Part shown: positions 51,305 through 64,000 of the stretch, one piece after another | Numbering within the stretch: position 1 is the stretch's first letter | Layout of the letters: every line of letters starts with the position of its first letter | Origin: Mangifera indica | Taxonomy: Eukaryota > Streptophyta > Magnoliopsida > Sapindales > Anacardiaceae | DNA length: 64,000 nt | Direction of reading: 5' to 3' | Assembly: GCF_011075055.1 (NCBI RefSeq) | Contig: NC_058143.1 | Coordinates: 15,267,057-15,331,056 of the forward strand | Notes under the pieces: model-generated | Told to the model about the DNA's origin: nothing | Database searches by the model: none | What the model saw: only the letters and a program-made list of their open reading frames with translations | Made by a program: the position numbers and the translations under genes

Positions 51305-54300
51305 ATGGTGACAAAGACAGAAGAGACCCAATTGAACAGATTGGAGAACCAGGTTGATAATGGCGGAGGAGGGGCTTGGGAGTATCTTTGTTTAGTGAAA
51401 AAACTCAAGGTTAGACGTCCTGAGAAGGTCTTGAAGCATGGCTTAACGATCTTGAATGACCCCAAAAAACGATCTAGTCTTGGCCCAGATGGTTAGTTCT
51501 TTTGATTTATTCAATTGGGGTTTTGTTTAGGTTTGAAATTGTTAGATTGACCTTGAATTGTCTAGTTTTTTGATCTTTTCGACGGTTTTCTGTGGTGGGT
51601 TTGAGATTTGGAAGCCTGATTTGGATTGGATATGTTTCATATGGCTTGCAGATATAGTTACTAGGGAAAATTCTGTTGATTTGTTGAACTGGATTTATGT
51701 GATTTTGAAGCTTGATTTGAATTAGGCATGAGAAGGAAGTTAGTGTAGGTATGTTTTGAGTTTGTTGATTTGACTGAATTTCACATGTGATATTAAGGCG
51801 TTGATACTTGATTGAATTGAATCAGGGAGAGATTTGTGGTTTGTTACTTTCTTTTGTTGGATTGTGTCTGTTTTTGGTTTTTTTTTTTTTTAAGTTCATT
51901 TGGATATGGTCAGTAAAATATTTCCTGTCGGTATTGATAACGTTTTTGAGTCATTGGCTTAGTTTTTTAAATTATATTGACTGAGTTTTGAGTAATTAAA
52001 CTTTTTCTTTTGATTGATATATTAACTAAAGAACAAATTGTTGTTGGAAATACCAATTGGCTCTTAAGGACTTTGATGTGAAATTCTTAATGAAGGTCAA
52101 GGAGAATTAAGAAGCAGAAAAAAGAGAGAGAATAATTTTCCTTAATACACCTTAAGATTTATTATCCTTAGGATTACTTGGATGACCAATTTATGGATCC
52201 TGTTGGTAGATGCTCAATCTGCAATTCAGATACATTATTTTATTATTTTACCAAATTGTGATTGATAATGATAGGCTCAATTAACACTTTTTAAATCATT
52301 GCTCTAGTTGTGTGTTATCAGTATAAGTTTCTGGTTATTATACTGCTTACCCATTCAAATAATTATGACTAACGAATATTTCTTTTTTTGATGCAGAATG
52401 GACACTGTATGAGCAGGTATCAATTGCAGCTATGGACTGTCAGTGTCTTGATGTTGCAAAGGTTTGATTCTTCTCTTTCTTAGTTTTTCTTTTTCGGACT
52501 CGTTTCCATTTTTTGTGTACTGTAACAAAGTAATCATAGATATGTTTCAGTTCCATGATTTAGTTTCCAAGAAATGTTAGTTGAACTGTGGAAAAGTTGT
52601 TTCTATATGTTGCAATGGCTATCTGCTGCTGGAAATGCATTGTTATCATAATTTCACATTGAATTTTGTATTTTTGGCCAAAGTATCTACTTCCTTAAGT
52701 TAGTTTTTGGATTCTGTAAAATGGTCCTTTTTCTTTATCATTGCCTTGATATTGCAATTTTCCAACTTATTTATGTCGCTTACTGTTATGTTGTTTTATG
52801 AGATTCTTTCTTGAATTTCACAGGACTGCATTAAGATTTTGCAGAAGAAATTTCCAGAGAGCAAAAGAGTTGGTGAGTTAATGAACCTTTCTATCCAAAA
52901 TATAACATATTTGTCTTAGTTTGTTTTTGGAAACTAGCCATGCATAAGCTTGCTGTGTCAGTCATAGATAAGTGAAGAGTAATGCCTTTCATTCTCTGAG
53001 GGGACCTTAGGTCTGAATCTATTTTTATTACTGCTGACACACTTTAGAAAAGGTCATGTGCTCAGTATTTATTTCTTGCCATGATCATCTGTAAATTGCA
53101 AACAGTTTAAAGATGAATGGTCAAATTCTTAATTGGCTGCCTTGCTTGTTAGCACCTAAGAATTTAAAGTTTCATGCCTATATACACATGCATAGGCAAG
53201 TTTCCTTATATATTAGTTCTTTAAACATTTGCATGCATCACAGGAAGGTTAGAGGCTATTTTGCTTGAAGCAAAGGGATTGTGGGCAGAGGCAGAGAAAG
53301 CCTACTCAAGCCTTTTAGAGGATAATCCGCTTGATCAAGTAAATTCTGTAACTGATTCTTCTTTAATAAATTTCTTTTTCCGTAAGAATGGAGTCAATTG
53401 ATTGTTCTATCATTCCTTTGTGGGAGATATAATACTTTTTTTTATCTGGAAAGTAAATAACTATTTAGTGTCAAACAATGTAGCTATTTAGTGCCAAACA
53501 ATGTGATGTTTCTGAAATAGGTACTACATAAAAGGAGGGTGTCTATAGCAAAGGCCCAAGGCAATTATTCAGGGGCCATAGATTTGCTTAATGAATATCT
53601 GGAAATGTGAGGTTCTCTCAAGCCTCTTCTCTTCTTTTCCTGATAATATATAAACAAAACAGATATGGCTAAGCTGTTGTACTTCTACCCTTCACAGATT
53701 TATGGCAGATCATGATGCCTGGAGAGAACTTGCTGAAATATATATCTCATTGCAAATGTGAGTGCTCTTCCATCTCCTCCTAAATTTTGTCCTTCCTTTA
53801 TCTCGTGTTTTCTCTTTGTTTCCTCCCGTAGCTTAGTTTTCTTTTTGTTTGTAATGTAGGTACAAACAAGCTGCTTTTTGCTATGAGGAGCTCATACTAT
53901 CCCAGCCAACTGTTCCGCTTCATCACCTAGCCTATGCTGATGTGAGTGCATTTTTTATTTCTTTTTACCAGTTATCGATGGTTTAATGAAAAATTTCCTT
54001 CTTTTTTTGGTTTTCATGGTGGAGAAATTACTGGAGAGCTCAAAGATCCTGTATTTGAATAGTTTAGAAAGTTTACTTTTCTTGTGTTCTGTATGCAAAT
54101 TCCTCTCAAACAAAACTTCTTTACTTTTATCTCTCGAAACTTAATCCATCCTCTGAATGATGAACAACTTTACGTAATTAGTGATTGAAGTCAAAATGGT
54201 TTTTAGTTTTCAGGGAATTATTTATCCTTGTTTGTGTATTGAATACCTTTTGCCTTCAGAGAGCATATCACTGCTTACAGAAAGAGGGAAGGTGAGCATA

Positions 54301-55077
54301 CTACTCTTGTTGATTGTCTTCAATATCTTCTGTTACTTCCAAAGCATTTCTTCTTCACTTAAGAAAGAGAGAAAATTATCTGGATCGAAAATTATTGGTG
54401 TGATCTAACATACAATTTCTATAGACTTAAAATAGTTCACACCTTATTTACTTCTGACTCTAAAGAGTAATATCCTTGCACAAGGATCAATAATATTGGT
54501 GTAAATCTAACATATGCTCTTTTGATTTCTTGAACAGGTGTTGTACACACTTGGTGGGCTGGAAAACCTTCAGACAGCTAAGAAATACTATGCATCCACA
54601 ATAGACTTGACTGGGGGCAAGAATACTAGAGCACTCTTTGGCATCTGCTTGGTGAGCTTTTCACTTGACACATATTCATCTGATGCATAACTTTGTGTGT
54701 ATTGGGGACATTATTCTCTCTTTTGGCACTTGCTTCTTTAGCTGGTGTTGGCTTTAATATTTCTTCTCAGTTTCAGTACAAAGGCAGGCCATTTGGCTAA
54801 TTAATTATGTTTGTACATGTGTCTTAGTACTCTGATTTCTCTTTCTTCCTCTGTTGTCATCCGGTATTTATTAACTTTGAATGACTATGTTTTAAATCCT
54901 GGTTGCCAGTGTACCTCAGCCATAGCACAACTTACAAAAGGACGGAACAAGGAAGATAAGGAGGGTCCAGAGCTGCAGTCTTTGGCTGCTTCTGCCTTGG
55001 AGAAAGACTACAAGCAGAGAGCTCCTGGAAAGCTTCCCCTGCTTGCTTCTGGGTTAAGAAGTTTGAAAGTATCATAA
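51305..55077 (+). CDS. EMC2: ER membrane protein complex subunit 2-like TPR protein (EMC2)
   Basis: Nine exons: 51305-51491, 52397-52461, 52824-52872, 53244-53338, 53521-53606, 53698-53757, 53860-53941, 54538-54651 and 54910-55077, all in phase, giving 301 residues. EMC2 (TTC35 in animals) is a cytosol-facing TPR scaffold of the EMC insertase, which places tail-anchored and multipass proteins in the ER membrane. TPR-like helices run from about 60 to 235. Family landmarks are LLEAKGLWAEAEKAYSSLLE, RRVSIAKAQGNYSGAIDLLN, DHDAWRELAEIYISLQMYKQ, AAFCYEELILSQP, LAYADVLYTLGGLENLQTA and KKYYASTIDLTGGKNTRALF. No signal peptide or membrane segment, as expected. The start is the first in-frame ATG and the length is normal. 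From memory the counterpart is At3g04830. Convergent with the CXC gene. Confidence 0.93.
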
Positions 55078-55812
55078 ATTCATAATTCACTTTGCCATTG
55101 GTGTTCAAGATTCTCATATCAATTCTAGCTAGGGCCACCAACACAACTTAGAACAGAAGTCAATTGGAAAACTATTAGATGTTCATTAATTTAAGTATCT
55201 TTTTTAACTGTTTTTTATTCTCTTAAAGGTCCTTAAGACAAGGACAATATGTATTATTTAGATGCTCCATTGGCAAACTGATAATGTTGTGAGATAAAAG
55301 TTTTCACCTTCATAAGATTAACTCATTTACTTTGACTCTAATTTGTGGAGTTAATCTTGTTTATGTATGCACCTAAATATGGATGCTCATACATGATATA
55401 TATGAAGGAATTTCAGGATTTTTTTGTCTGGTAATTCTAATCCTTTTTCAGCTTTCAAGAGCTTGATGGGTTGTATGTTAGATACTCGTTGAAGCCAGTT
55501 TTTCTCCGTAGTAATAAAAATTGCTGGTTAAACTGATCACATATAAAGAGAGCTGTGAATACAAATCTCAGAAATAATACAGCGACACAACATAGAGTTT
55601 CTTTAACTGGTACAATTGAAGACATACCATGATACAGGATATTAAAATTTATGGAACTACATAGTATTATGATGTTGGAGCCCAAAGATGCTATACCTAC
55701 CAGAGGTAGGCATGCATATTCTTGTTTTATATGTTGAATCTGCTAATTGGCTCACACTCAGTACAACCAGAAGAAACCTCAGCATCTTTGTGGAAAAACT
55801 TTAGGTTTTTGA
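55078..55812. other. Convergent 3' region between EMC2-like and CXC genes
   Basis: 735 bp between two convergent stop codons. It is AT-rich and probably consists of the two 3' untranslated regions. No gene or element seen. Confidence 0.55.
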
Positions 55813-58800
55813 TTACTGAGTTTCTCTTGGGCTGGTTGATGGGAATGTTATCTGTCTCAGAGTCAACCTCCTAGTTCTATACCTTAATTTTGAAGATCCT
55901 GTGGGTAAAATCCTCTTACAGTTTGGAGAGGGCAACTGCACACCACCAGTAGGAGTGCAATCGCTTTCAAGATTCTTGGGAATCTCATCTTCTGGAACCA
56001 CCTGCAGATGTGTTTCAAACATGGGCTGATGGAGATGATTAGATGTTGGAAGCTTTATGCTGGTGGGCAGTTTGGGTGGACCAAAAGTGGAGAGAGATGA
56101 TCCTGAGCGTTTACCCCTAAAATGAATACAGTCAAGCTGGGAGCATGACAAATAAATAACCTTTTTAACAGATGAAAACTAATTTAGATTGCTGACACAG
56201 AAAACCTGGTAACATCGGAAGGTATCATCACAATATCTGGATACTCCTCTTCACCATTCTTAACCACATTATCAGTTGAGTTTATGTCTGATTCATTCTT
56301 TTCACTGGATTCTGATTCTTCCCCTTCTTCTTCAGTTTCATCAGCTCCTAAGGGAACAGAAAAGGAAAAAAATAAGACTGCAGTCAGAGATGCATTTACT
56401 AGCAAGTTTGTTACAGAAACAATGTTATAATAAGATAATTGAGAGGAGTCATAAAACAATTCGCTAACAGATGCATGGGAATATAAAAGAGCCAGATTAA
56501 CACTCACCATCCTTTCTTCCAAAAGCATTTTTACATCCTTCACATCTGCAGCTTATAGAGCATCCAACACCACCCTTTTATGCAAAAACAACAGTGTTAA
56601 CATCAGATGGAAACCTTTTGGAATTTATACTGATTTAAAATACAAAAACCTGAAAGCATTCACAATATTTTTTTAAACAGCTTGATTTTCTGCAGTTGCA
56701 TCCGCTCTTATGCCTGGCTGATGCTGGAGTATTGTTATTTTCATCCTGGTTAAATGAATACAAAGTTAAAATATTAAAAATAATTATTAATTGCTACCTT
56801 ATAGGGAAAAGGTCTACAGAAAAGCCATCACAGGCCCAAGCTCACGAATTTTGGTAATGTGATATTGCTTGTGCAATCAAGAATGCGGTCATGCACTGGA
56901 TTGTCAAGACTGATACAAGGACAAATAAATATGGAAAATCTCAATGATAATTTCTAACCCCATATTCAGTAACCGAGTCAATGCTTCTAATCACTTTTGG
57001 AGCAAAAGCAAGTGGGTTGCGAGATTCGATCTGTCTGCGAGTTTCCATTACAGTATCTTCATGAATAGGCTTGTTAAAGCAATCTAGACATGAACAAGGC
57101 TCAATGCAGTAGAGACTAGCAGCAAAGCATTCACAGTAACTGTATCAAAGAACATGAATCATATAAATAAAAAAATGAAAGGAAAAATGACTGCTGAGTA
57201 ACCAGCAAATTGATGAAAATTGACACTGTAACATTGACAAGTCGCAGGATGAAACATAATCAAACTTAAACAAAAGGAAAATGAAAACTACATAGACTAC
57301 TAAACCAAAACAAATTGCAATAAACTTACAGCTTCAAGCATTTTGACCTCTTACAATTGCAGCGCTTGCAGGCCTTACTTTCATCAGCAGGCTCTGGCTT
57401 GTATCTGAAAATTATTGGACACTCAATTTTAAATTCTGAGCAAAAGAACTCTGATTAAATGTCCAAAAGTAGTTATTGCCATACACACCTCTTTCTCTTG
57501 GGATCACTATGGTCGAATTCCTCACCACCAACACTTGGGCATGTTTGCAGAGCCTTTTCCATAACCTCAAACTCATGGTCACAAAGAACAGAATCCCTTT
57601 CCATGGAGTTCAGATTCGATGATTCGTTAAGATTTTGAGTGGATGTAACAGAACTAACAGAGGAAATGGAGGGTGGCAAACTTATTAGTTGCCTTCCAGA
57701 AGGTAGAGTTTGACACTTGATAATCTTGCCAATATTTGAAGCACTTGCAAGAGCATTCAAGTGCAATCCAAGCCCCGGTAATGTGGAAGAAGAGCAATCA
57801 CTTTCCCTCTTGCATGGGATTAACTGCTTTCCTCCGCATGCAACTTTATGATCAGATTGTAACTGGATTGAAGAACTGCAGTTAGGCTCACCTTCAGCTT
57901 GCTTTTTAAGACCCCCTGCCTTCTCAAAAACCAGGCATCGCCTTCGTATCTTAAACTGCTGCAGGAAATCAGGCAAAACATGGGAAAAATTATTGAAACA
58001 CTAACTGTGACCACCAATAAGTGTTCCCGTATGCAAGACTCTTGAGAAAGCATAAAATTGATTTTGACATCACTGGATTGTACTACCATTTCAAATTTTA
58101 ACAGTACAAAACATCATATTTTGAGTAGGAAATTACTGTGATTAGCTGATACTAGTAAAATTACCAAGTTGCCTTCTGATGTGATGAAATAAAAAATGCT
58201 GGCTGACTGCTTTCCTACATGAGAAGGCTTTTCCCTATTCATGGAGTAAAAAATTTGCTACGCCTGTATGGCGTTCAGAACTCTCATATTTCAACATTAA
58301 TTTATCTTCCCATAATTCACCTGATACAAAATACGGTAACTATCTTTGCTTTTGCATTGTAGATCTACTTGTAGATAACATTATTTCTAATTATGTATCA
58401 ATAATCCAGAAAAGCGAAAGAGGGCACAAGTCTTAATCCTATAACAGATTCGATGCAATTACCATCTATTGACAATGCTTTTGGTTGACTTATTTTCGAT
58501 TTTGACATATAGGCAATGCTATTAGAAATTCTGCTAGATATAATCAACAGATATTGATTCTCACAGTTCATTTCTTCTCTAAAAGCAGACAGTAGAGCCA
58601 CTTTTGAGGGAAAGTTGTGATAAAAAAAGAAAATCAAATAAAAATTACACTTGAAAAGTAACGATACATCAATCATAACAAGAGATATTCCAATAATGTC
58701 CTACTCTATGATGCTAAATTAATCTACACATCAAAATGCAACCCAAAAAAATTGTCTCATCAATCCAGTGGCTATACCATTTAGGCATTTGTAAAGGTAA

Positions 58801-60576
58801 TTATGCTAGTAATTCATCATTGAATTGTCACAAGGAAAAATATAACAAACAGAAGTTATAACCTACTAAGAATAAATTTTATATAAGATGTGCAACTCCT
58901 TAGTTTATGAGAAATCTATCTTTTTACCTTGCAGCTAGACAGGTCACACTTTTCTCCCTTGTCATCCACTTCTGTTATTGAATCACTAACAACTAGCTTA
59001 TTCAGAAGACTGCTAGAAAGAAAATCCGGTGTCTGATCCAAATCCTTCAGTTCCCCAATTTCAACAGTTTGAGTTACGGCTTCCATTATATCATTTTGTT
59101 GGCAAGAACCACTTGGACTGGAAGATACATTTTGCTCCAAATCATTGGAATTATCTTGTGGGGGATGTAGGGCTGCTGAGATGAAAGACGCCACTCCAGT
59201 ATCCACTGCCCTCTGGTCTTGTTCCTTAAAATTATACTCAACAATTGACGGATTAGAGTTTACAATATCAGAGACATCGGTAATCAATGAGCTCCAATCA
59301 CTTTCTGCTACTGCTTCACTTTGCCGAATTCTAAGAATTTTACGCAAATTTATTTTTGGTTCAAAATGGCGAGTCCCTGTCAAGTCTTCATAGGATTGAA
59401 AAAATGGTCCGCCTGCCATTTCTAGCTCTTTGTTTTTCTCCATCACTTCATGAGACGCTCGGTTACTGACTGGGCTACTACAACCATATTTCATTGTTTT
59501 TGACAACTCAATAGCTAACCCAAAGGGTTCATTGAGTGGCTCAGCAATAACTTCTCTAGCTGAATTCTCTGGTGCAAGACATCCCAGTTGCTGTCCACAA
59601 CAAACAAATGGTTGAGCAACTTCTGAATCCCCTTCACTTGGCTTGATTTCATTTCCAGAAAACGGAAGCTCAGGCTTCAATGGTTCTGGGGATTGATTAC
59701 TAGTTACAAAAAGAACATCAGGTGAAAATTCAAAATGATGATATATAATAGGAGATTGGCACACTTTCATTTTAATAAAATGAAGTAAGAATGTATAATT
59801 AGTTTCACCTTTTAGGAAAAACTCTAGATTCTCTGAAGGTACTGATCTGTGGTGAAGCAAATGCAGATGAAGGAGAAGTAAAATTCAGCAAGTTGAGGGA
59901 GTGACCAGTGTGTGTGGACTTAACTGGTTCAATGGGTGAAAGACAGTTGATGTAATTAAAGACAGGGGAATCCTACATGTTGACAAGCATTTTCCATCAA
60001 AACATAGTCAGCAATAGATTACCTTAACAAGAAATCCTAATCACAAGCACAGAAATTTAAAGTTTTCTAAGCAAAAATCATAAGGATCAAAACATGATGT
60101 GGTACACGAATAAAACCCAATTTAAATTAATTCCTGCATAATAGGAGCCATTTACAAAAGAAACACCCTGAACATTCGAAGGTTTTCCACACTGTATTAA
60201 TTCAACTTAGCATTTCAAATTTTCTATTCTTTGCATGAATCCTGAAAACGAACCGTTTTCGCTTGCTTAAATCACAACAAATCTTAGCACGTCATAATAA
60301 TTCAACTAAATCAACGGTGACAAGACCCTAACCCTGCATGCATACAATTAAGGCAGCTTGTACCTCAAAACCCTCGTCAAAAATAAAAACCAAAACCCAG
60401 ATGAAAAATCATAATCAAAACACAAACCCAACACCAAAACCTCACAAATTGCGTCATTCTCTCGAAACCGAAGTAAATCCACAAAATCCAGAACTAAGAA
60501 ACTGAAGGGTTAACAAATTGACCTCAAACTTGGACAGGGAAGTAGCAGTAAGTCGGCTCTTATCTGGAGTGTCCAT
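55813..60576 (-). CDS. TSO1/tesmin-like CXC-domain protein (TCX)
   Basis: Ten exons on the minus strand: 60576-60523, 59972-59809, 59699-58928, 57958-57489, 57404-57330, 57139-56959, 56745-56650, 56574-56508, 56347-56206 and 56116-55813, in phase, 774 residues. It starts [20 protein letters not shown], then [17 protein letters not shown], the conserved N-terminus of plant TSO1/TCX proteins. Two Cys-rich CXC domains follow: CXC1 from about residue 499 ([19 protein letters not shown]) and CXC2 from about 588 ([16 protein letters not shown]). They are joined by the diagnostic linker [10 protein letters not shown], so this is a complete CRC domain that binds CHR-type DNA elements. Relatives act in DREAM/LIN54-like complexes controlling cell division and floral development. 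Exon 4 has a CAGCAG tandem acceptor (one Gln optional). The exon 2-3 junction is the least certain, chosen by phase. From memory the positional counterpart is At3g04850. Confidence 0.91.
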
Positions 60577-61164
60577 CTGTAGTTGCTATTAAGTCCTTGC
60601 AGTAGCAAGCAGAAGCTCGTATGCTTTCACTTTCTAAACAAAAGCGTTTAGAGAGGCGGGAAGGCGGGAAAAAAAACAAACATTTTGTCGGGTTTGGTAA
60701 ACCCGGGGCGGCGGGGCCCAATTAATTTCCTTAGAGAACCTGTAGCTTTTTAGCTAAAATTTAGACCCATTATCAGTGTATGAATTGGTAGGCATTGGTA
60801 CCGTTGTATAATTAAATATAAATTTATATTTAATTTAAAATTATTTAATTATATAATAACATAAATCTAATATATATTTATTTAAGTATTTAAAATAAGC
60901 ATTCATAATTTTATTAAAAATTTATATGATGCTTAAATAATTCAATTAAATTATATGTATAAATAATGTTTACAACTTTATACACAAACAATAATAACAT
61001 ATCATTATATGATTGGGTGCTACCTTATTTCTAATTTAAAATTATTCAATTATATAATAATATATCATTATTTATGTATAAAATTATACACATTATTTGT
61101 TCACATATCGCTACTTTAAATAATTTGTATAACATGTCTAGTTTATAATTTATATTTAATGCCA

Positions 61165-61850
61165 AAGGTCTTATTCCCACTCAAGGTTTGTTGCATCTAC
61201 AAATTGATATCCGCTAAATATTAAAAACTCAAACTTCTACTTGTACGCTGTTAAAATTAATAAAATCGGTTAATTTTAAGGTAAAATCGTTATTTAATCA
61301 GCATTATATTAAAAATAAAAAAAGGTTATCCATTTTCCTTTTAAGTTTAAAAAATTAATAATTTTTCTTTAAGATTAAATTTTGAAATGTTACATTTTTC
61401 CTTATAAGATTTTTTTTTTTTTTCGCTTTTCTTTTTTTTCTTTTCCCTTTTCTGGTGTCATCTTCAGCCAAACCCTCTCTCTCTCCCCTTTTTCAACGTT
61501 GTCTTTGTCTAAAAACAAAGATGATATCTGCATCACTAGATAATGATGAATTATCTTCGTTCGAAGATGACATTGAAAAAGGGGAAAAAAATGGGAGGGA
61601 GAGAGAAGCCAATTAGAAAAGAGAGGATGAAAAGAAAGAAACTTTAGGAAAAAAAATATAATATTTCAAAATTTAATTTTAAAGTAAAATTATTAGTTTT
61701 CTAAATTTAAATAAAAAATAAATAATATTTTATTATTTTTAATAAATTACTAGTTCAATAATATTTTTTTTTTTGAAACTAAATAATTTTATTAATTTTA
61801 ATAATTCATAGATAAGAATTTAAATTTTTAATACTTATCCATAGGGTTAC
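61165..61850. mobile_element. Foldback element, probably related to the 16831 family
   Basis: Left GGTCTTATTCCCACTCAAGG and the inward segment AAATATTAAAAACTCAAACTTC have an imperfect inverted match at the right end (GAATTTAAATTTTTAATACTT). The centre is a second hairpin: TCATCTTCAGCC near 61457 and GAAGATGACATTGAAAAAGG near 61563 are partly complementary. Layout (A/T-rich arms, pyrimidine- then purine-rich core) resembles the 16831 element. The target-site duplication was not identified. Confidence 0.45.
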
Positions 61851-62121
61851 AAATGCCTAAACTTAAGCTTAACTTTATCAACAAAACTATTAAAGTTTTG
61901 CTCTTTATCAATCTTTAAACCTAATTTGCAACATTGAACATTGAAACAAAAAAAAATTATTACATCAATGTATTAAGATTAATTTTATGACACCTTTAGA
62001 TAAATTTCATATCAATAAAACACAAGAGAGATATTGAAATCTGTTTATACCTCCCACATCACTTACAATGACAATTGTGAATAACAAAAGAGTTGTTATT
62101 TATATCATTTTAATTATTAAT

Positions 62122-62130
62122 TTGTGTGTA

Positions 62131-62174
<44 letters not shown>
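62122..62174. repeat. Compound (GT)n(TA)n microsatellite
   Basis: About 28 bp of GT with two interruptions, followed by about 26 bp of TA. Confidence 0.9.
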
Positions 62175-62180
<6 letters not shown>

Positions 62181-62466
62181 CAATCTATCTATAATAAATG
62201 TAAAATCTATCTATCTAGGATACAAAAATCTGCATCTATCTTCTTAGACGAAAGGAAACATCAATTTATGCTTGAATTTATTTAATATGAAAAACAATTC
62301 ACATATTGTGAAAAAATTTCATACATACCCAGTTACAGCTCTTAATAGAATATCAATATGTCAATCTCCCTTCTCATTTTCCCATCAATAAAAATCTTCC
62401 TCCAAACTTTACACAAGGACAACACCTGGAAGTGTCCGCTGATATGGATAGCATTGAATCAGCCAA

Positions 62467-62778
62467 TTAACCAGTGGTTGAGCTCCCACCAGCATTGTTG
62501 CAATTATGGTCATGATTATGATGATAATGGTGATTATGATCATGCTCCTCTTCATCACTAACATCTTCATCAAACGGCTTCTCTTTGTGGAAAATGCAGC
62601 ACTTCTTGGAACTCTTCTTTTGCATGAATTCGTTGTCCACAGTTCCCTCTTTCCATGATACCTTCTTCTTCCTTCGTTTCAACCGCAGGACGAGAGTTTG
62701 AGATTGACTGCTTCCTGCATTTTCTACAGTGACAATGTTTGTAACAGAGGAGGAAGGTCTCGCACTGGCTGCACTCAT
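62467..62778 (-). CDS. Type 1 protein phosphatase inhibitor-3-like (PPP1R11/YPI1 family)
   Basis: A single-exon 103-residue protein starting [20 protein letters not shown]. The conserved core runs from [20 protein letters not shown] through [19 protein letters not shown] to [11 protein letters not shown], followed by a His/Asn-rich tail. KVSW (about residues 39-42) is the PP1 docking (RVxF-like) motif, and KKCCIF with the HKEKPFDED block is the other family hallmark. These proteins bind and inhibit the PP1 catalytic subunit and are largely disordered and nuclear; in Arabidopsis the relative is Inhibitor-3. Normal length. The CTCTTCAATTTATT sequence upstream is typical leader DNA, and an intron in the 5' untranslated region is possible but not shown. 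Confidence 0.93.
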   Translation of the reverse strand: MSAASARPSSSVTNIVTVENAGSSQSQTLVLRLKRRKKKVSWKEGTVDNEFMQKKSSKKCCIFHKEKPFDEDVSDEEEHDHNHHYHHNHDHNCNNAGGSSTTG

Positions 62779-63810
62779 TGCTCTTCAATTTATTATCCTA
62801 CAACATTGAGATGAGGTTTAACAGATCATAGTTGATTTTTTCCCCTCACAAAATCAATAGAATAATGATATGGTTAACACAACAGAATATTCATATTTGT
62901 ATTGCAGAATCCAAATATATGAAACCGGTGCAATCAGCTTGCTTAACATAGCACTTTTCCAATAGTTTTGCTCAATAATCAATAATTATACTTCAAAGGT
63001 GAAATTACTGCAATCAGTTCCCAACAATCTGCATGTCTGGTTTATGATAATTCTTATCAACAAAAGCAATTACATCATAGATTTGTAACAAATACAGTAC
63101 ACATTTATTACTGGCGAACAAATTGCAAAAAAGTAGAAAAGTTCAAAGTGACTTGACACGAAACCTCATTTTGGATTAAATTCCAATTTGTAAACCTAGA
63201 CCAATTATATATACAGAATGCAACACCCTTAAATAGGAATAAGACTAATAGTGAGCTTGAGTGCGCTTCCATTATTGTCAAAATCACTTCTATTTCTAAA
63301 TCTTGTAGTACTTATCAAATACAACACAGATGATCAGGGGGATTGAAAAAAATAAATAAATAAAAGCAAAACACTTAAGTACAGTTTACATAAACAGTTG
63401 ATAGATGTATTTATAGATCCTCTTTTAGTTTAGACGAGCAGTGGATCCCCTATTAGGTTAGAATAGAACAGAGCGGTTTTCTAAAGTAATAATGTTGTCT
63501 ACCAAAACACTCCCAAAGGAGTCATAACCACAACCATAAGTTCCTACTTGGATTAATGTCACTGGGGAAAGATTACAATGCAGCTACTTAAAACATTCTT
63601 ACTCTCTAAATTTTAAAATTTGATCATCGATTAACCTTCTTTCTAGCCAAACTCATTGGTGACTTAGCCTGTATATGCAATCAAAACTAATTTTCAATTA
63701 TGCCAAAAAGCTTGATAAATAGACAGAGTAAGACCACTGATTTTAATCCCATGAAACATCAATAATCATCCATCATCCACATTCCATATCACAAAACACA
63801 ACACCACCCA

Positions 63811-63841
<31 letters not shown>

Positions 63842-64000
63842 AAAAAAACCGATGAACAGCAAAGACTAGAATTTTCTCGAGAAAGAATTTTATTCCAATT
63901 ATGCTTCGCAAAAAAAATATATATTTAACATATCTTGCGAATCCATTACATTACGTTCCTTTTTTTTTTTTTTCCAAAACCGATTAATCCCAAGGATTTC
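62779..64000. other. Intergenic, no gene seen
   Basis: Upstream region of the inhibitor-3-like gene and beyond. It is AT-rich; short open frames show no family resemblance. It contains a homopolymer tract at 63811-63848. Confidence 0.5.
63811..63848. repeat. Poly-C then poly-A homopolymer tract
   Basis: 29 consecutive C bases (63811-63839) followed directly by nine A bases. C homopolymers this long are rare in plant DNA and prone to sequencing or assembly error. Confidence 0.85.

Larger units (their letters stand above)
60577..62466. other. Intergenic region with foldback element
   Basis: Upstream region of the CXC gene, then very AT-rich DNA (60790-61150) with MITE-like words shared with 18215-19155, then a foldback element (61165-61850) and a GT/TA microsatellite (62122-62174). 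No gene supported. Confidence 0.5.

Noticed and set aside
62570..62788. A 72-codon minus-strand frame with Cys-rich start overlapping the inhibitor-3-like gene
   Set aside because: Different frame of the same exon; only the 62778-62467 frame matches the PP1 inhibitor family.

Overview
This is eudicot plant nuclear DNA. Intergenic DNA is AT-rich, genes have many short GT-AG introns, one gene carries an AT-AC (U12-type) intron, one product is plastid-targeted, and there are plant-only families (trihelix GT-2, IQD, NAC). The window has plant MITEs and a decayed Ty3/Gypsy (Athila-like) LTR element. I cannot name the species. All exon models below were built by eye from splice sites, phase and family similarity; every listed exon joins in frame.

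Layout. 1-415: frameshifted aldo-keto reductase relic. 1430-4338 (-): PITH-domain protein, 8 exons. 5869-6699 (+): intronless plastid ribose-5-phosphate isomerase, divergent from it. 11598-13869 (+): GTL2-like trihelix factor. 13870-21100: gene-poor, AT-rich, with a foldback Mutator-like element (16831-17657) that has a perfect 9-bp target-site duplication. 22205-27598 (+): NEK2-type kinase, 14 coding exons. 28790-29157 (+): truncated, frameshifted IQD gene. 29949-48905 (-): TruD/PUS7 pseudouridine synthase, 20 exons. 51305-55077 (+): EMC2-like TPR protein, 9 exons. 55813-60576 (-): TSO1/tesmin-like CXC protein, 10 exons. 62467-62778 (-): PP1 inhibitor-3-like protein. 62779-64000: no gene seen; it holds a 29-C homopolymer.

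The most unusual part is the pseudouridine synthase gene. One of its introns is about 12.46 kb (30750-43207) and is a nest of transposons. An outer element with hAT-like ends carries a NAC-domain exon fragment and has been invaded by an LTR retrotransposon without recognisable pol. The retroelement holds an inverted repeat of about 1.9 kb per arm, and two copies of a hAT-type MITE lie in the nest. The flanking exons still join in phase. The same gene has a textbook AT-AC U12-type intron at 45391-45500.

The conserved genes are housekeeping or regulatory and do not form one pathway. From memory, their order (PITH, RPI, NEK2, PUS/TruD, EMC2/TPR, CXC) matches Arabidopsis At3g04780 to At3g04850, so the block looks like ancient collinearity. 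The trihelix gene, the IQD, NAC and aldo-keto reductase relics and the transposons would be lineage-specific insertions. I found no convincing new biological system; the retroelement-loaded intron with its hairpin-forming repeat is the best candidate for an undescribed local arrangement.
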